Of a stretch of DNA of 61,424 bases, positions 11,977 through 23,100 are shown piece after piece. The DNA is from Lenisia limosa. Lineage: Eukaryota > Breviatea. Both the position numbers and the translations under genes were made by a program. Each line of letters starts with the position of its first letter. Positions within the stretch are counted from its first letter, which is position 1. The DNA lies in assembly GCA_001655205.1 (NCBI GenBank), contig LPNZ01003674.1:1-61424 (forward strand), read 5' to 3'. The notes under the pieces are model-generated. The model searched no databases. It saw only the letters and a list, made by a program, of their open reading frames with translations, and was not told the DNA's origin.

Positions 11977-14900
11977 ATGTCTATTGAAGACACCAAGCCC
12001 CTCTCTCCCAATTTACCACGACAAGGTATGCATCACAAAAAAGAAGCGGGGCTCTCTGACTTGCTCTTCTTCCCTTTCTTATTCAGGACTTCACTCTTCT
12101 TGACCTTCTAGATTCGTTCCACTCTGAATCTGTTATCGATGCTGAGGTTGAAGGTTTGATCCAGGGCGAATGGCTCTTGGTTTGTTAATTCGGTTTTTAG
12201 AGAAAGACGGATACATTAAATGATGAGAAACACCTACAATTATGCTCCTCTTCCACATCTCCACAACATAATATCTTCCCCACATCCCCCACCTCAGCCA
12301 ACAGAGTTGATTTGGGGCTTTTTTTTTTTTNNNNNNNNNNNNNNNNNNNNNNNNNNNNNNNNNNNNNNNNNNNNNNNNNNNNNNNNNNNNNNNNNNNNNN
12401 NNNNNNNNNNNNNNNNNNNGGTCTTCTAACATGCTTCTGGTGCCTCAACTCGAAATGTCACAAGCCCGCGGACTCAAAGTTGAACCGCAGTCCCACTGCG
12501 GAACAGAAAAGAGAACGTGAGGCTGGAGAAGGTTCTACCACTATTGTTTTTATTGATTTGGCCTAACATTTCAGAGCCTGATGTTGTGGTGTTCATCAAC
12601 AAAAAGAGCGGTGGAGGTCAAGGGGCAGAGTTGATGGAAGAGCTTGACAAGGTTTGGGTAAACGTCACTTTGAACTTATTTTGAAGGAGCTTGGACCTCA
12701 CAGTGTTGTTGACTTGTTTGCCCTTGATGATGAAGAAGAACCAACTGGTGGGTGGATCGGTGCTGTTTGACAAAATCTTAGCACCTAACTTCTTATGATT
12801 TGAAACTCACTGTGAGCTAAAGTTCCTCTTGATACTGTCCTTTAATCGAAATTTATCAATTTAGAATATGAAAGTCTTGACAGTTCTGAAATTACCGTTG
12901 TCGCAACAGACTCTGCTGAAAAAGTGGGCAATTGAATGGAAATCATATGTAGCTATATCATTTAAAAGTTCTGTTCAAAGGAAGCAGTAAGGGCTTCTTC
13001 CAAGGATGCCAAAGTTTTAAAGGGGAGGGGATGGCAATCTTGATACTATGACCTCCGCCTGACATTACAGGAAGCTCACAGTGTTGCCTCAAGACTGAAC
13101 AACCTTGCTCCAGATGTTCGTGTCGGTATGTTGAGTGGTTCTGAGGGATATCAAGGGAGAAGATCGAAAGACTTACATTGGTATTGAGTTGATCTGTTGA
13201 TCTTTTCAGTTGCCGGCGGCGGGGACAGCACATTCAGCTGGGTCTTGGACCTCTTGGAGGGCGGTGACTCCAGGCCTCCAGTTGCCCTTCTTCCTCTAGG
13301 TAGGCTGCTCAGCTTTGCATCTCGCACAGGCTTGGTTCATTTGTTCAGGAGTTGGAAATGAGATGTCCCGTGCACTTGGCTGGGGGAAGGGGTGGGGCTC
13401 CAATGACAATCTGCATTACTACCTTGAGCAGGTGAGTGTACGTTGTCGTATTTTGTTACAATCCTCAGTCACCATTACCATCTAGGTTGACCACGGAGAA
13501 ATTGTACCAGTGGATTGTTGGAATGTTGATTTTCTTCCTTTACCTCCTGATGTTCTTGCTGATACTTTCAATTCCCCACTGTAAGTTTGAATGTGCATCT
13601 ATCACTTGTTATAAATATTGAAGAAATAGGGAACATTCTTCTTTTTTTGAAGTCACCATGCCACAATGAGTGTTGGAAATTAGCAGGCAAGTTGACACCT
13701 CAGGGCCCATTCACAGGACCATCTTCCGCCATTGGTCATCTCAAAAACGCCAGACATGCAGCCACCAATAGTGGTACACCCCAAAGCGCAACCGCCCATC
13801 CCCATCACAGCCCACAGAATGCATCGGAGGGATGTCGACCTTCGATCTCGACGGGAGCCTTCGTGCCCTCCAGTAGGCCGTTTGGCTCCACAAGGCATTT
13901 CAAATAATATTGCAAAGCTATTTTTGTTTCAGTTTTGACTCTTCAGAAATCGTGTTCTTTTAACTAATGTATACTATACCGTAGTATATAATACATATGA
14001 TATGATATGATATAAACTAGCTCCAAGTATTTATAATCTATCACCATCCATAATGATGTGCGTGCCAACTTCGCAATACCGGGAAATACTGTAATTCCCA
14101 ATTATCACATCACTCACCCGCACCTCCACTCCCAGTTTCGGCGAAATAGTGAACACCTCCGCCGCCATACCCGTTCCATGACGCTTGATTCCAATGATGT
14201 TCTTCGATTGCCTAATAGGGAACTCTCTGAGTTTCCTAAAAGGGAAAGCTCTCTTTCCAACACACCGCAATCCAAGAACTTTACTAGACCGTTTCCACCT
14301 CCTTCCCTATCCTCCCCTGAAACGCCTTCTTCCACCGTCTCACTCCCGCAGCCCAAACCCAGTAAGCCAAAATTTACACACGATACTGTTACTTTGAGGA
14401 TATGAAAATACATTAAATGTAAAAGAATGCGTCTCATAGATTATAAGTACTAACCATTCAGCAACCCCATTAACCAGCCCCGTCAGGAGAAGATGTCCTC
14501 CATCCCCCCCAAGTAGGCAAAAATGCATGATTGTTCGCTAATGTTACAGAAGTGACTGATCATGATTGTAATTCAAATCATTGTGATTAAAATATTATTT
14601 TATAAGACGCAATAAAATATTTAATTTTGATCAGCAGTCCCCCTTGTAAACATTCAGGACCGCCACGACTAGAGAAGACGCCTCCTGAGTTGGGAGGGTC
14701 TCAAAAGATTTCCCCATTCCAAGACCCTTCAATCAAGTAAGCTGTTTCCCCACTGTTGTTTACCTGACACTTTAGTCCACCGCGAAGGTCCATGTCTCTT
14801 CCCTCTATCCCTCTTCCGCCGCCGGACACCCCTCCCGTAATCAACATAATGCAGAACCACAATAGCAGTGACGCCTGGGGCCCGGCCCTGGACGGTTTAG

Positions 14901-16258
14901 CGGATCCGATCAACAAGCGCCTGATGGCGTTTATGAGTATTGGTGTGGACGCGCATGTGGCGTGGCGCTTCCATTGTCTCAGAAATGAGGTGTGTACAGT
15001 GAAGGGGCCTATATTCAACTTGGTGCTGCTCACATAGAGTTTGGTGTTGCCCGTATAGAATGTGTTTTTGATGTTATATTTTTTACATTTGTTTAGAACA
15101 AGAAGTTTGCCCAGCGAACACGAAGTGTCAACAAAATGGTCCATGTTTGGTAGGCTCTTGGACTGCCTATTCCATGTGTTGCTACTCTAATCGTACAGGT
15201 ATGGAATTTCCTGTGCAGTTTTTAAGGACCCTCGTCTGACTGAACATTTATCTTTGGAGGTTTGCTTGTCATCAATTGAAATGTTTCAATCTCTGTTGTA
15301 TCATATTGAAGAATGAAATCAAATACGGTTTTTTAAGCTTTAGGTGGATGGCAAGGCAATTGATATTCCGCCACAAATTCGCAACATCCATATCCTCAAT
15401 ATTCCAACGTAAGTTTCTGGCTGAGGTTCTCAATTTGCATGTTCTTTTTAATAGAGCAGGACCGGTGACGGTGTCGATCTCTTTAATCCGCAGCAGCAAT
15501 CAAAAAAGGTTGGACAAATCATTCTGGCCTTCTCTTAAACTGCTGACTTAACTGTGACTTTTGACTTGTTTAGAATGAGTTACAAAACTGGGTTGTCCCT
15601 ACACTAAATGACCAATTGCTGGAAGTGAGGGGACTTCACTATCTTCACTTATGATATTTACTTATTCCTGGGGGACCTTCGCACTTACCCATGAACAGGT
15701 TGTCGGCACTTCTGGTCCGCTGAACTTGCTATCAATCAGGTTCCATATGCGCCATGCTTACAGACTAGCTCAGGTTGGTGCTGGTGCTGGCTTGCTTTTA
15801 CTCTGACTCTCCTAATCATCCTAGTTTCAATAGAGACTTCCCTGCAAAACAATCCTAATCAGCCATTTTCTAGGGAAGGAGTATCAAAATCGTACACAAA
15901 TCCCCCCATCTCATTCCGACTCAAATCGAAGGGTTGGTTCTTCCGTGTTAAATGTGGACGTCTACGAACTGTGGTTTGATGATATATATAGGGAACCGTT
16001 TCTGCTTCCTCCCTCAGTCATGAATATCACTTTTGACCGATCGATCGAGATGATCCAGGGAGCTGGCAAGACCCGAGGCGTGACGCCGGTCCTTCAACGC
16101 CATAAGTAAGCCTATTGCCATCTGTTCACTCCTGATTTCCGATTTGTTGCGTGGACTCATTTTTCAGGCGAGAGGAGGACAAGGTATCTATCACATTACC
16201 CCCAGCCAAGCCTATGAGGCTTCCCAAGCATCAGTCCCTGTCACCTTCCGCTAAATAG
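11977..16258 (+). CDS. Diacylglycerol kinase with long proline-rich insertion
   Basis: The protein starts MSIEDTKPLSPNLPRQ. A catalytic domain follows: PDVVVFINKKSGGGQGAEL, the glycine-rich VAGGGDSTFSWVLDLLEGG, then PLGVGNEMSRALGWGKGW, DHGEIVPVDCWNVDF. These are the DAGK-catalytic hallmarks (G-G-G-D/S-T nucleotide loop, P-L-G-x-G-N-D/E). The accessory domain follows: AFMSIGVDAHVAWRFHCLR, NKMVHVWYG, DIPPQIRNIHILNIPT, EGEPFLLPPSVMNITFD. The enzyme would phosphorylate diacylglycerol to phosphatidic acid at membranes. Between the two halves (about 13690-14860) lie several exons encoding a low-complexity Pro/Ser/Arg segment (PPIVVHPKAQPPIPITAH, SEHLRRHTRSMTLDSNDV, PFPPPSLSSPETPSSTVS), an unusual insertion. 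No C1 domains are evident upstream, although 89 N interrupt the N-terminal part. The tail (KVSITLPPAKPMRLPKHQ) is basic. A ceramide or sphingosine kinase is less likely given the accessory domain. Confidence 0.9.
12331..12419. other. Assembly gap (89 N) inside the DGK gene
   Basis: An N-run following a T homopolymer, between the first exons and the catalytic domain. An N-terminal exon could be hidden here. Confidence 0.98.
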
Positions 16259-16431
16259 AAATTTTGTCCCTTTTGTTTTTTTTTTTATGTTCTATGTTAT
16301 TTCTTTCTGATTTTATTATTATTAATTATTATTATGATCAAGTTTTAAGGAATTGGATTGCAATTGAAGGCCCAGATGATTGAACTCATCAACACCCAAA
16401 TACATTCCCCTTAAATACCCCCCAACAGCGC

Positions 16432-17765
16432 CTAGTTCCAGAGCTTGGACTTCTCAGCGAGACGACGACGAGACTCCTCACGCTTGGCCTTCTCCTCATC
16501 ATCCTTGGCCTTCTTGGCGGCAGCAAGACGCTAGACGGTCAGTTCATTCACTCCCCCATTCCCCTAGATACGACGATTGGTATTGCAACACACCTTCTCC
16601 TCCTCCTTGAGAGCCTGGCGGCGAGCAGCCTCGGGCTCATCAACTGCCTTCTGCGCTTGGCGACGACGGGAGGCGGTTGTTACCTCCTCTCTAAACAGTG
16701 ACTTTGAGACGGTGAGTAGTTACCTATTGGCAGCAAGGAGATCTTCGGACTTCATTTGCTCAAGTTCATTCTTGGCAGCCATTCCACGGACACCACCTTC
16801 ATGGGTTAGTGACCATCACGTGTGTCAGCATTCCTACCCTTTGCAGCAAGCTCCTCGAGCATCTTCATCCGGTTGACACGCTTCTCCTTCTTGGCAAGGA
16901 CCTCCTGGTAGGCCTCGATTGCCTTCTACACGTGTGTCAAATCAAAGACTAAGGCAAGAAGCAATCTTCGTTCTCCAACCTGGAGGATGGCAAGGGCAGC
17001 AGGGTCAACACCTTCGGCAACCTTAAAGAGCTCCTCAATGGTGTGCTCATACTAGGAAGTTGGAAAGGTGCTATGATAGAATAGGAGACGACACAAAAAG
17101 TAATGGAATTTGATCAAACCTTCGCAAGGAGGTACTCAACAAAAGCGAGACGATGGTTTTTATCAAGATCAAGACAAACAAGCTTCTCTCTGAGTGCAAC
17201 AACCTAAAGTTTTGTATGATAGAAAAGGGGAGAAAAAATAAGATTATTCCTGATGCAAATAGGAGGAGGGCATACAGTGGTCGCTTCACCGCGTTTTTCA
17301 AGGAACAAATGAGCTTCCGCCTCGTCAAGGTCAGGGGTCTAGACGGATAATTCCAACGAAGGAGAACAGAGTTGTCGGAAGAATGGGATTGAAAATATGA
17401 AGGAAACCAGGTATTCCAACCTGAGGAGTTTTGGCAAACTGTTTAAACTCTTGGGCAAGGTCAAGAACTTCTTCAAAACTAGAAAAGGTGAGGCAAATCT
17501 AAAAAAAAACATCCTTTTCTTCACTAACCTTCCACTGAACTCAAGGACGAAAGCTTCAACTAATAGGGTTAAAGCAAACTAATCACTCTTCAATAAAGGG
17601 GAAACCCCATTTTCCATTTTACCCTCGAATTCAAAATCAAAAGAAAGATTACATTCAAATTCAGCAGCTATTTCGCTTGAAATCACTCCACCTACGGAAG
17701 GTCTTGGCTTGGAGATCAATTGACTTCGCAGTCAGCTCCTCAAACTTCTCCATATCAGTACTCAT
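16432..17765 (-). CDS. EF-hand and coiled-coil protein, Lys/Ala/Glu-rich
   Basis: The start codon (17763-17765) gives MSTDMEKFEELTAKSIDLQ. Spliced exons continue with AFVLEFSGSFEEVLDLAQEF, DLDEAEAHLFLEKRGEAT, VVALREKLVCLDLDKNHR, LAFVEYLLAKYEHTIEEL, VDPAALAILQKAIEAYQEV, RVNRMKMLEELAAK, NELEQMKSEDLLAANR, RRQAQKAVDEPEAARRQ and REESRRRLAEKSKLWN, then stop. DLDKNHRLAFVE is a good 12-residue EF-hand loop (D1, D3, N5, R7, L8, E12). The C-terminal half is a charged helix, probably a coiled coil. The protein is about 260 aa with about seven exons. A calcium-regulated cytoskeletal role is a reasonable guess, but I cannot name the family. It is divergent from the gene starting at 17911, only 145 bp away. 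Confidence 0.75.
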
Positions 17766-17829
17766 TAATTTAAAAAGGTAAATGCAAAAAAAACTCCGGA
17801 AAAAACAAGAAAATTAAATACAAACGTCA

Positions 17830-17846
17830 ACGCGCATAATGCGCGT
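17830..17846. promoter_or_regulatory. CpG-rich palindrome in a 145-bp divergent promoter
   Basis: ACGCGCAT-a-ATGCGCGT is a perfect 8-bp inverted repeat with one central base. It lies between two start codons that point away from each other (17765 minus, 17911 plus). The surrounding promoter is AT-rich, so four CpG steps here stand out. ACGCG resembles the core of MluI cell-cycle boxes (MBF/E2F-type sites) in other eukaryotes. A role as a shared bidirectional factor site is inference. Confidence 0.5.
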
Positions 17847-17910
17847 CATTAGCTTTGTTTTGCTTTTTTCGCTCTTCTTGGCCTTTCTCTTGCCTTTCTC
17901 TGATCTCAAA

Positions 17911-20071
17911 ATGTCAGGCATCATTTTAGAAGCATTTAAAAAGGTAGTAGAGGATTACGAAAAGCTTGAGTCGAAGACAGATGCCAAAAAGATCGAAACA
18001 ATAGTTCAAGGTGAGAATGATGACGCTATCGTTAATTGACACCGTTTAGGAATTGCTAAGGCCCTTGGTCAAGGTATTGAAAAGTGCAGTGTTGAAGAAC
18101 GCCAAAATGTTATTGATTTCCTTGCCAGCAAAACAGACGCTTTTGGTGGGTGTAATCTATGAAGACTAATATACCAGATGAGAACCCTCTCTTTTTGGTT
18201 TTGATTCTTCACCAAGCTGGTGCCCTGGTGGAACGCACTGCTGGAATCTCTCCTCATTCCGGTGGGTGCTAAAACAGTTTTATTCTTTCATGATATCACA
18301 CCCATTGAAATAACTGTGAAGGTGCGGGTCATGGTCGTGGCGAATGTTTGGACACTTTCCAACTCTCCAGCAACTTACTCCCGTTCTATACCAGGTTGGT
18401 GACTGTCAGTGTAATATTAGGACTGTAGGGTGATAACTTGGTAGTATTGATTCCCTAATATCACATCACTGTAGATGTGTGAAAAACGCACGTGGATTTG
18501 CTGAGAAGATGATGGAAGTTCGCACAGACGCAATGGGGCAACAGAAGCTGCTTCAGTCGAATATGACAAACCCGGTTCGGGGATTGGGAGTTTTCTGGTT
18601 TGATTCTTGATAAACTCCTACTGTATATTATATCAGGATATCACCTTTAAGGAGTGCCTTGCGTTTCAGTCACTTCGCATGTTTTCGCCGCCCCTCCAGG
18701 CCCTTCTCGGCCCCAGTCCAGAAATCAGGTCAGGCTAAGTAACGCATGTATCCGAATAACAGGATTATCGTAAATCTGTTTTATTCAGTATATGATAACA
18801 TCATTGCAAAACACACGGTATGGTTTTCACTTATCATATATTAGAGTTAACTATACCCCCCCCCCCCCNNNNNNNNNNNNNNNNNNNNNNNNNNNNNNNN
18901 NNNNNNNNNNNNNNNNNNNNNNNNNNNNNNNNNNNNNNNNNNNNNNNNNNNNNNNNNNNCTTGATAGTTCAAGAAGAACTGGAAACATGGTAAGAGCTGA
19001 GTCCTTGTTTCAATTGGCTAACGCTACAGATGGCACATGCACTGATCAGAACATTGGATGATGAAGTTCTTGTGATCAGTCCAGTTAAGAAGGTTTGTTA
19101 CCTTTTTGTTTTATTTCTCACTCTGGTCAGAAGTCCTTTTTGGTGTCTTTTTCCGGCCTTTCATCATCAGCACAGCTCTCAATTGCCTTATGGGGTCTTC
19201 TCATCGGTGAGAGTAAGTTCTTGTTTCTATCTGTAGGAATACCACCCTTATATTATATTTTTAGCGTCATGTATTCAAGTAATTGTTTTCAGACCAGTAC
19301 TTGCCTGAAGTACCTGGGAGCACCCTTACTCAAACCCAGAAGGAGGTTATGATGGGAGGATACAACGTTGGGAGGGTGGGCTTTGAAAGGATAACGGAGG
19401 GTGGGCTTTGAAAGGATACAACGTTGGGAGGGTGGGCTTTGAAATGTGATTTAGGCGGTAGCTATTTTCCTTCGTTTTGGATATTAGAAGTTCCAGAATG
19501 TTTCTTTTGACTGCTTAGACTCCTCAAATGATGCCCCAAAATCAAGTGACTCTTCCGTGGAGAATGTTCCAATGGACTGCATGGACAGATACAGGAAAGT
19601 TTGATATAAACCCTTGCCATCGCATTTTCGAGGAAGGCATCCCAGCTGACATTACACGAAGCCCTCTTGTGAGCCACTATTTTATTCGTTGATGAGTTGG
19701 GATCCAACTTGGCAATCCGATATTCATTGTGCAGGATAACAAACGAGTGATTCTCATTGCCCCTCCCGACACAAAGGCCCCTTTGAAACTCCCTGTCATG
19801 AGACTGTTCTCAGCCATGGTTGGTTCACGATACCTTGCGTCTGCTTTCTGTTACCCTGCATTCTCCAAGTTTTGACATTCTTAGATTGGTAAAGTGGAAG
19901 TTGTCAAAGAGTACGGCATTGTTGAGACCAAAGCCCTGCTGAAAGTTTGTCATGTTCTCATTGTTGACATGCCTTTCCCAAGTCTGATTTTCGTAGACTC
20001 TTGCCGAGACGTCGCCTGAGATCCGTCAACAAACACGTGACAAACTTGACGCTTTCGAATGCACTGACTAA
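17911..20071 (+). CDS. Unrecognised conserved-looking multi-exon protein
   Basis: It starts MSGIILEAFKKVVEDYEKL and continues SKTDAKKIETIVQGIAKAL, IEKCSVEERQNVIDFLAS, AGALVERTAGISPHSGAGH, CVKNARGFAEKMMEVRTD, DITFKECLAFQSLRMFSP, LQALLGPSPEIS. After a 91-N gap come MAHALIRTLDDEVLVISP, QYLPEVPGSTLTQTQKEV, then VTLPWRMFQWTAWTDTGK, NPCHRIFEEGIPADITRS, NKRVILIAPPDTKAPLKL, IGKVEVVKEYGIVETKAL and a stop at 20069-20071. Most exons show clear coding character, with hydrophobic periodicity and consistent phases. No signal peptide or membrane segment is seen. I do not recognise the family. The first half looks helical; the second half has beta-rich, W- and P-containing segments. An irregular tandem repeat at 19358-19444 overlaps an exon-intron junction. 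Part of the protein is hidden by the gap. Confidence 0.6.
18869..18959. other. Assembly gap (91 N) after poly-C tract
   Basis: An N-run preceded by 13 C, inside the unrecognised gene at 17911-20071. Confidence 0.98.
19358..19444. repeat. Irregular 25/31-bp tandem repeat
   Basis: Three copies of ggatacaacgttgggagg followed by gtgggctttgaaa. The middle copy is shortened to ggataacgg plus the same second half. The repeat begins within coding-like sequence (MMGGYNVG) and runs into what must be an intron. The 5' splice site may be duplicated by the repeat. Confidence 0.8.
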
Positions 20072-20166
20072 GTTGTTTATCACAGCTGCTATAACTTTTC
20101 CCTACAGACCGTGTATTCATTTCATTCCTTTTGAACTAGTTTACAACCTTACATAACTCAACACTA

Positions 20167-23100
20167 TTATTCCTCTACAATCATGTCACTGCTCTCTTCG
20201 GGAGTGGCTTCTGTTTTCTCGGGATCTCTGTCCAGGTACTAAAAAGTGAATCCAGAATACCCCATGTCATATATCTCGATTGTATTACTATCTCATTGCT
20301 ATATATCTTGTTCCCAACGCAGCAGACCCGGCAGATGTACACGACGTCGTGGAAGGCATAATGGAGGGGGTCGCTCCCCTCGAATGTGTAGTTCTTCTCA
20401 AGTGCTGAAGCAACGCGATTGGGGAGCGTTGAGGCTGGAGGATTAACTTCAGATCTGCATTTAGGGTACATTGTATATGACACAAAACAGCTTACATTGT
20501 AAAGCTGTGGAGACAAGGCCAATGAAGGCTAGAAGCGACCAAAAATGTCCGGTCTGAAGTCATGAGGAGGGGAAAGTGAATAAAACAAGAGGTTACAGAG
20601 GCACACCTTTTGAGCGTAAGACGAGGGCATGGTTGGCGGGATCTCCTTGGCTTCGGCAATTGCCTTCTTCCGTTTCTCCCTTGCAATCGCTCTTTCCTGG
20701 GTGGTCACTCGCACAAGAGATCAGCGATGAACATACCTTCTTGAGCTCCTTAGCCGTGGCCCAGGCCAAGTCGTCTTCAATGGTTTCGTCTTCCTCATCT
20801 TCACCATCCTCAAGAAGCGAAGGGTCGAACAACACCAACCCGCCCCTTTCGGCGTCCTTGAGAAGATGTAGCGCCTCTTCCATGACATTTTCGATAAGAT
20901 CGGGCTGGCTGGCGAAAGCTCTTACCGCCACCGCGACCGGATAAAAGTGTTCCGGAGGCAGACTGCTCAAGGCTATGGCGGACACCGGGGTGGTTATTGC
21001 TTCCGAGGGCTGAAGGGTCAATAATAAGTCTAACGCTTACGAATGGAGGTGGGCAGAACGACGCCACGAATGACGAGAGAAATTCTCCAAGCTTATCCCG
21101 CTGCCTCGCCACCTGAAGTATCAACAAGGACCTTTTCAGAAAAACTGTAACCCGCCCAAATACCTTGAACATTTCAGTGACTGTTTTCTTTGCCACACGT
21201 GCGTGCTCCTGATATGTAAACAGCGAGAAAAAAAGCCCCCCCACCTCCTGAGTCATCGCAGCGAACACAACATCAATAAGTTCGGCTTTCACATTGCTGT
21301 CATCCACCTCATCATCCTCATTCTAGGTCAGAGTTAAACACTGTAATTAAATATCATATTGTATAATATGCTAGAGATGAGAAAAAATATCAGGTTGTAT
21401 CTAATAGTATGTATATGATATGTATTATTCCAATAATGTCTGCAGGCATACCTCAATATCCATAGAAGGCACAGTGGTTGGAAGAGCCACCAGACAAGAC
21501 ACACACCGAAGCGCATTATTGCGACAAGCAAGGAAGACCTTAGATCTTACAAAGCAAACAAAGACAAATAGAGTCAAAGGAAAACATGCGAGTTTGAGCG
21601 TACCGGAACCGGCGTCGTAGTATTGGTCTCAGGAACGACAATACCGGGAGATGACACGGCTCGGAGGAACTTGACACTCGGCCCAACACAGTCCGACGGT
21701 AAAGTCCCGACCCCGGCTGTGTCGGCAATGGCGGCTGTAATGAGCTCACAGGCGGATACAAGGGTGGCTAATCTAGCCTAGGTGGATGTTACGTTTGACA
21801 AAATAACAATATCTTCTTTTTGCCAAGACACACCGGTATATGTTCATCTTGCTCGGCCTCATTTGCGTCACGACTGCATGGAGTGAATAAGAAACAGATG
21901 CATGGAGTGAATAAGAAACAGATGCATGGAGTGAATAATGCTAATATGTATANNNNNNNNNNNNNNNNNNNNNNNNNNNNNNNNNNNNNNNNNNNNNNNN
22001 NNNNNNNNNNNNNNNNNNNNNNNATGCAATTGATCCGAGGCAATGAGTCAACCCCCATTCAACATAGGTAACAGGATTGAGGACTTTCTTTGCGTTCTCA
22101 TACGCCTTAGAAAACTCCGATGATGATGCGGCAGAAAGTTTGTCGATTGCCAACAGATTGACAAAATGATTAGACAAACGTGTGAAGCATGAGAGAACCA
22201 GGATGAGAGTTTCAGAGGACACACAGGTGTCTAAATGACGAGTAAGAGAATTTAGAATGGAACAACATACCTTCAGGTACGCCAGAGAAATAAGGAGGCA
22301 GAGCTTTGAGCAAATGAAGGAGACTAGAGGCAAGCGTGCCAAGGTAGTTGAGGTTCTCACGGAACAACATTGCTAATCCGAATGTAGTGGAGGACTAAAT
22401 GTCATTAGTGGTCCTTACAAGCCTTTTATCCCTTTATCTTAATTCCCCTCACCAAAATAACGTCAAGACACGTGACAGCGTTGGTGACCAACTCAGTTGG
22501 GCTGGCTTTCGGCTTTTCAGAAGAATCTCGCCCGGCTCTGCGCTTGCGTGTTCCAGTAATTTTCTGGAGATTAGATTAGCTCCTTGCAATTCAAACAAAA
22601 AGGTCCCCATTCAAGAAATGCTCACCTCCAATCTTGTTTCGATGAGTCCAGAGGCGGCAGCTGTGACACTTTCAGTGATCCACTTGACAACACGTTGGTC
22701 TTCAGGTTTGCAGAGGTATAACCCCTCAAGGAGGTTTGTGAGCGTGTTACTGAGTTCTTCCGAGGCTTTTTTGCCACAGAGGGACACAAGCAGCTCATAA
22801 GCCCTGTCAGAGAAGGAAAACTGGTCGGAGACAACTTCAACTGTGGAGTCAGGAAGGCGATAATTCAAAAAAGAAGAAGTTTCTAACCCTCCCTTCCCAC
22901 CAAGCTTGTCTCTTGCCTTGACCATCCGGTCTCTGTCGAAGCTTGGGATCTCAATCTCCGGCTCAAGAGCCCAGGGAGGGAGGTGAGCCGCAAGCTCAAA
23001 CACGTCCTTCGATGCAATCGGACTAGTCTCCACCACATGGGTCAGGAGGTCGGGAAGCAGTTCTGAAGAAATCATGGTACTTTGGCAACTCACCTCTGAT

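Noticed and set aside
14058-14437. Independent genes on either strand at 14.0-14.5 kb
   Set aside because: Several overlapping frames are open because of low-complexity sequence; the plus-strand frame fits as the linker of the diacylglycerol kinase.
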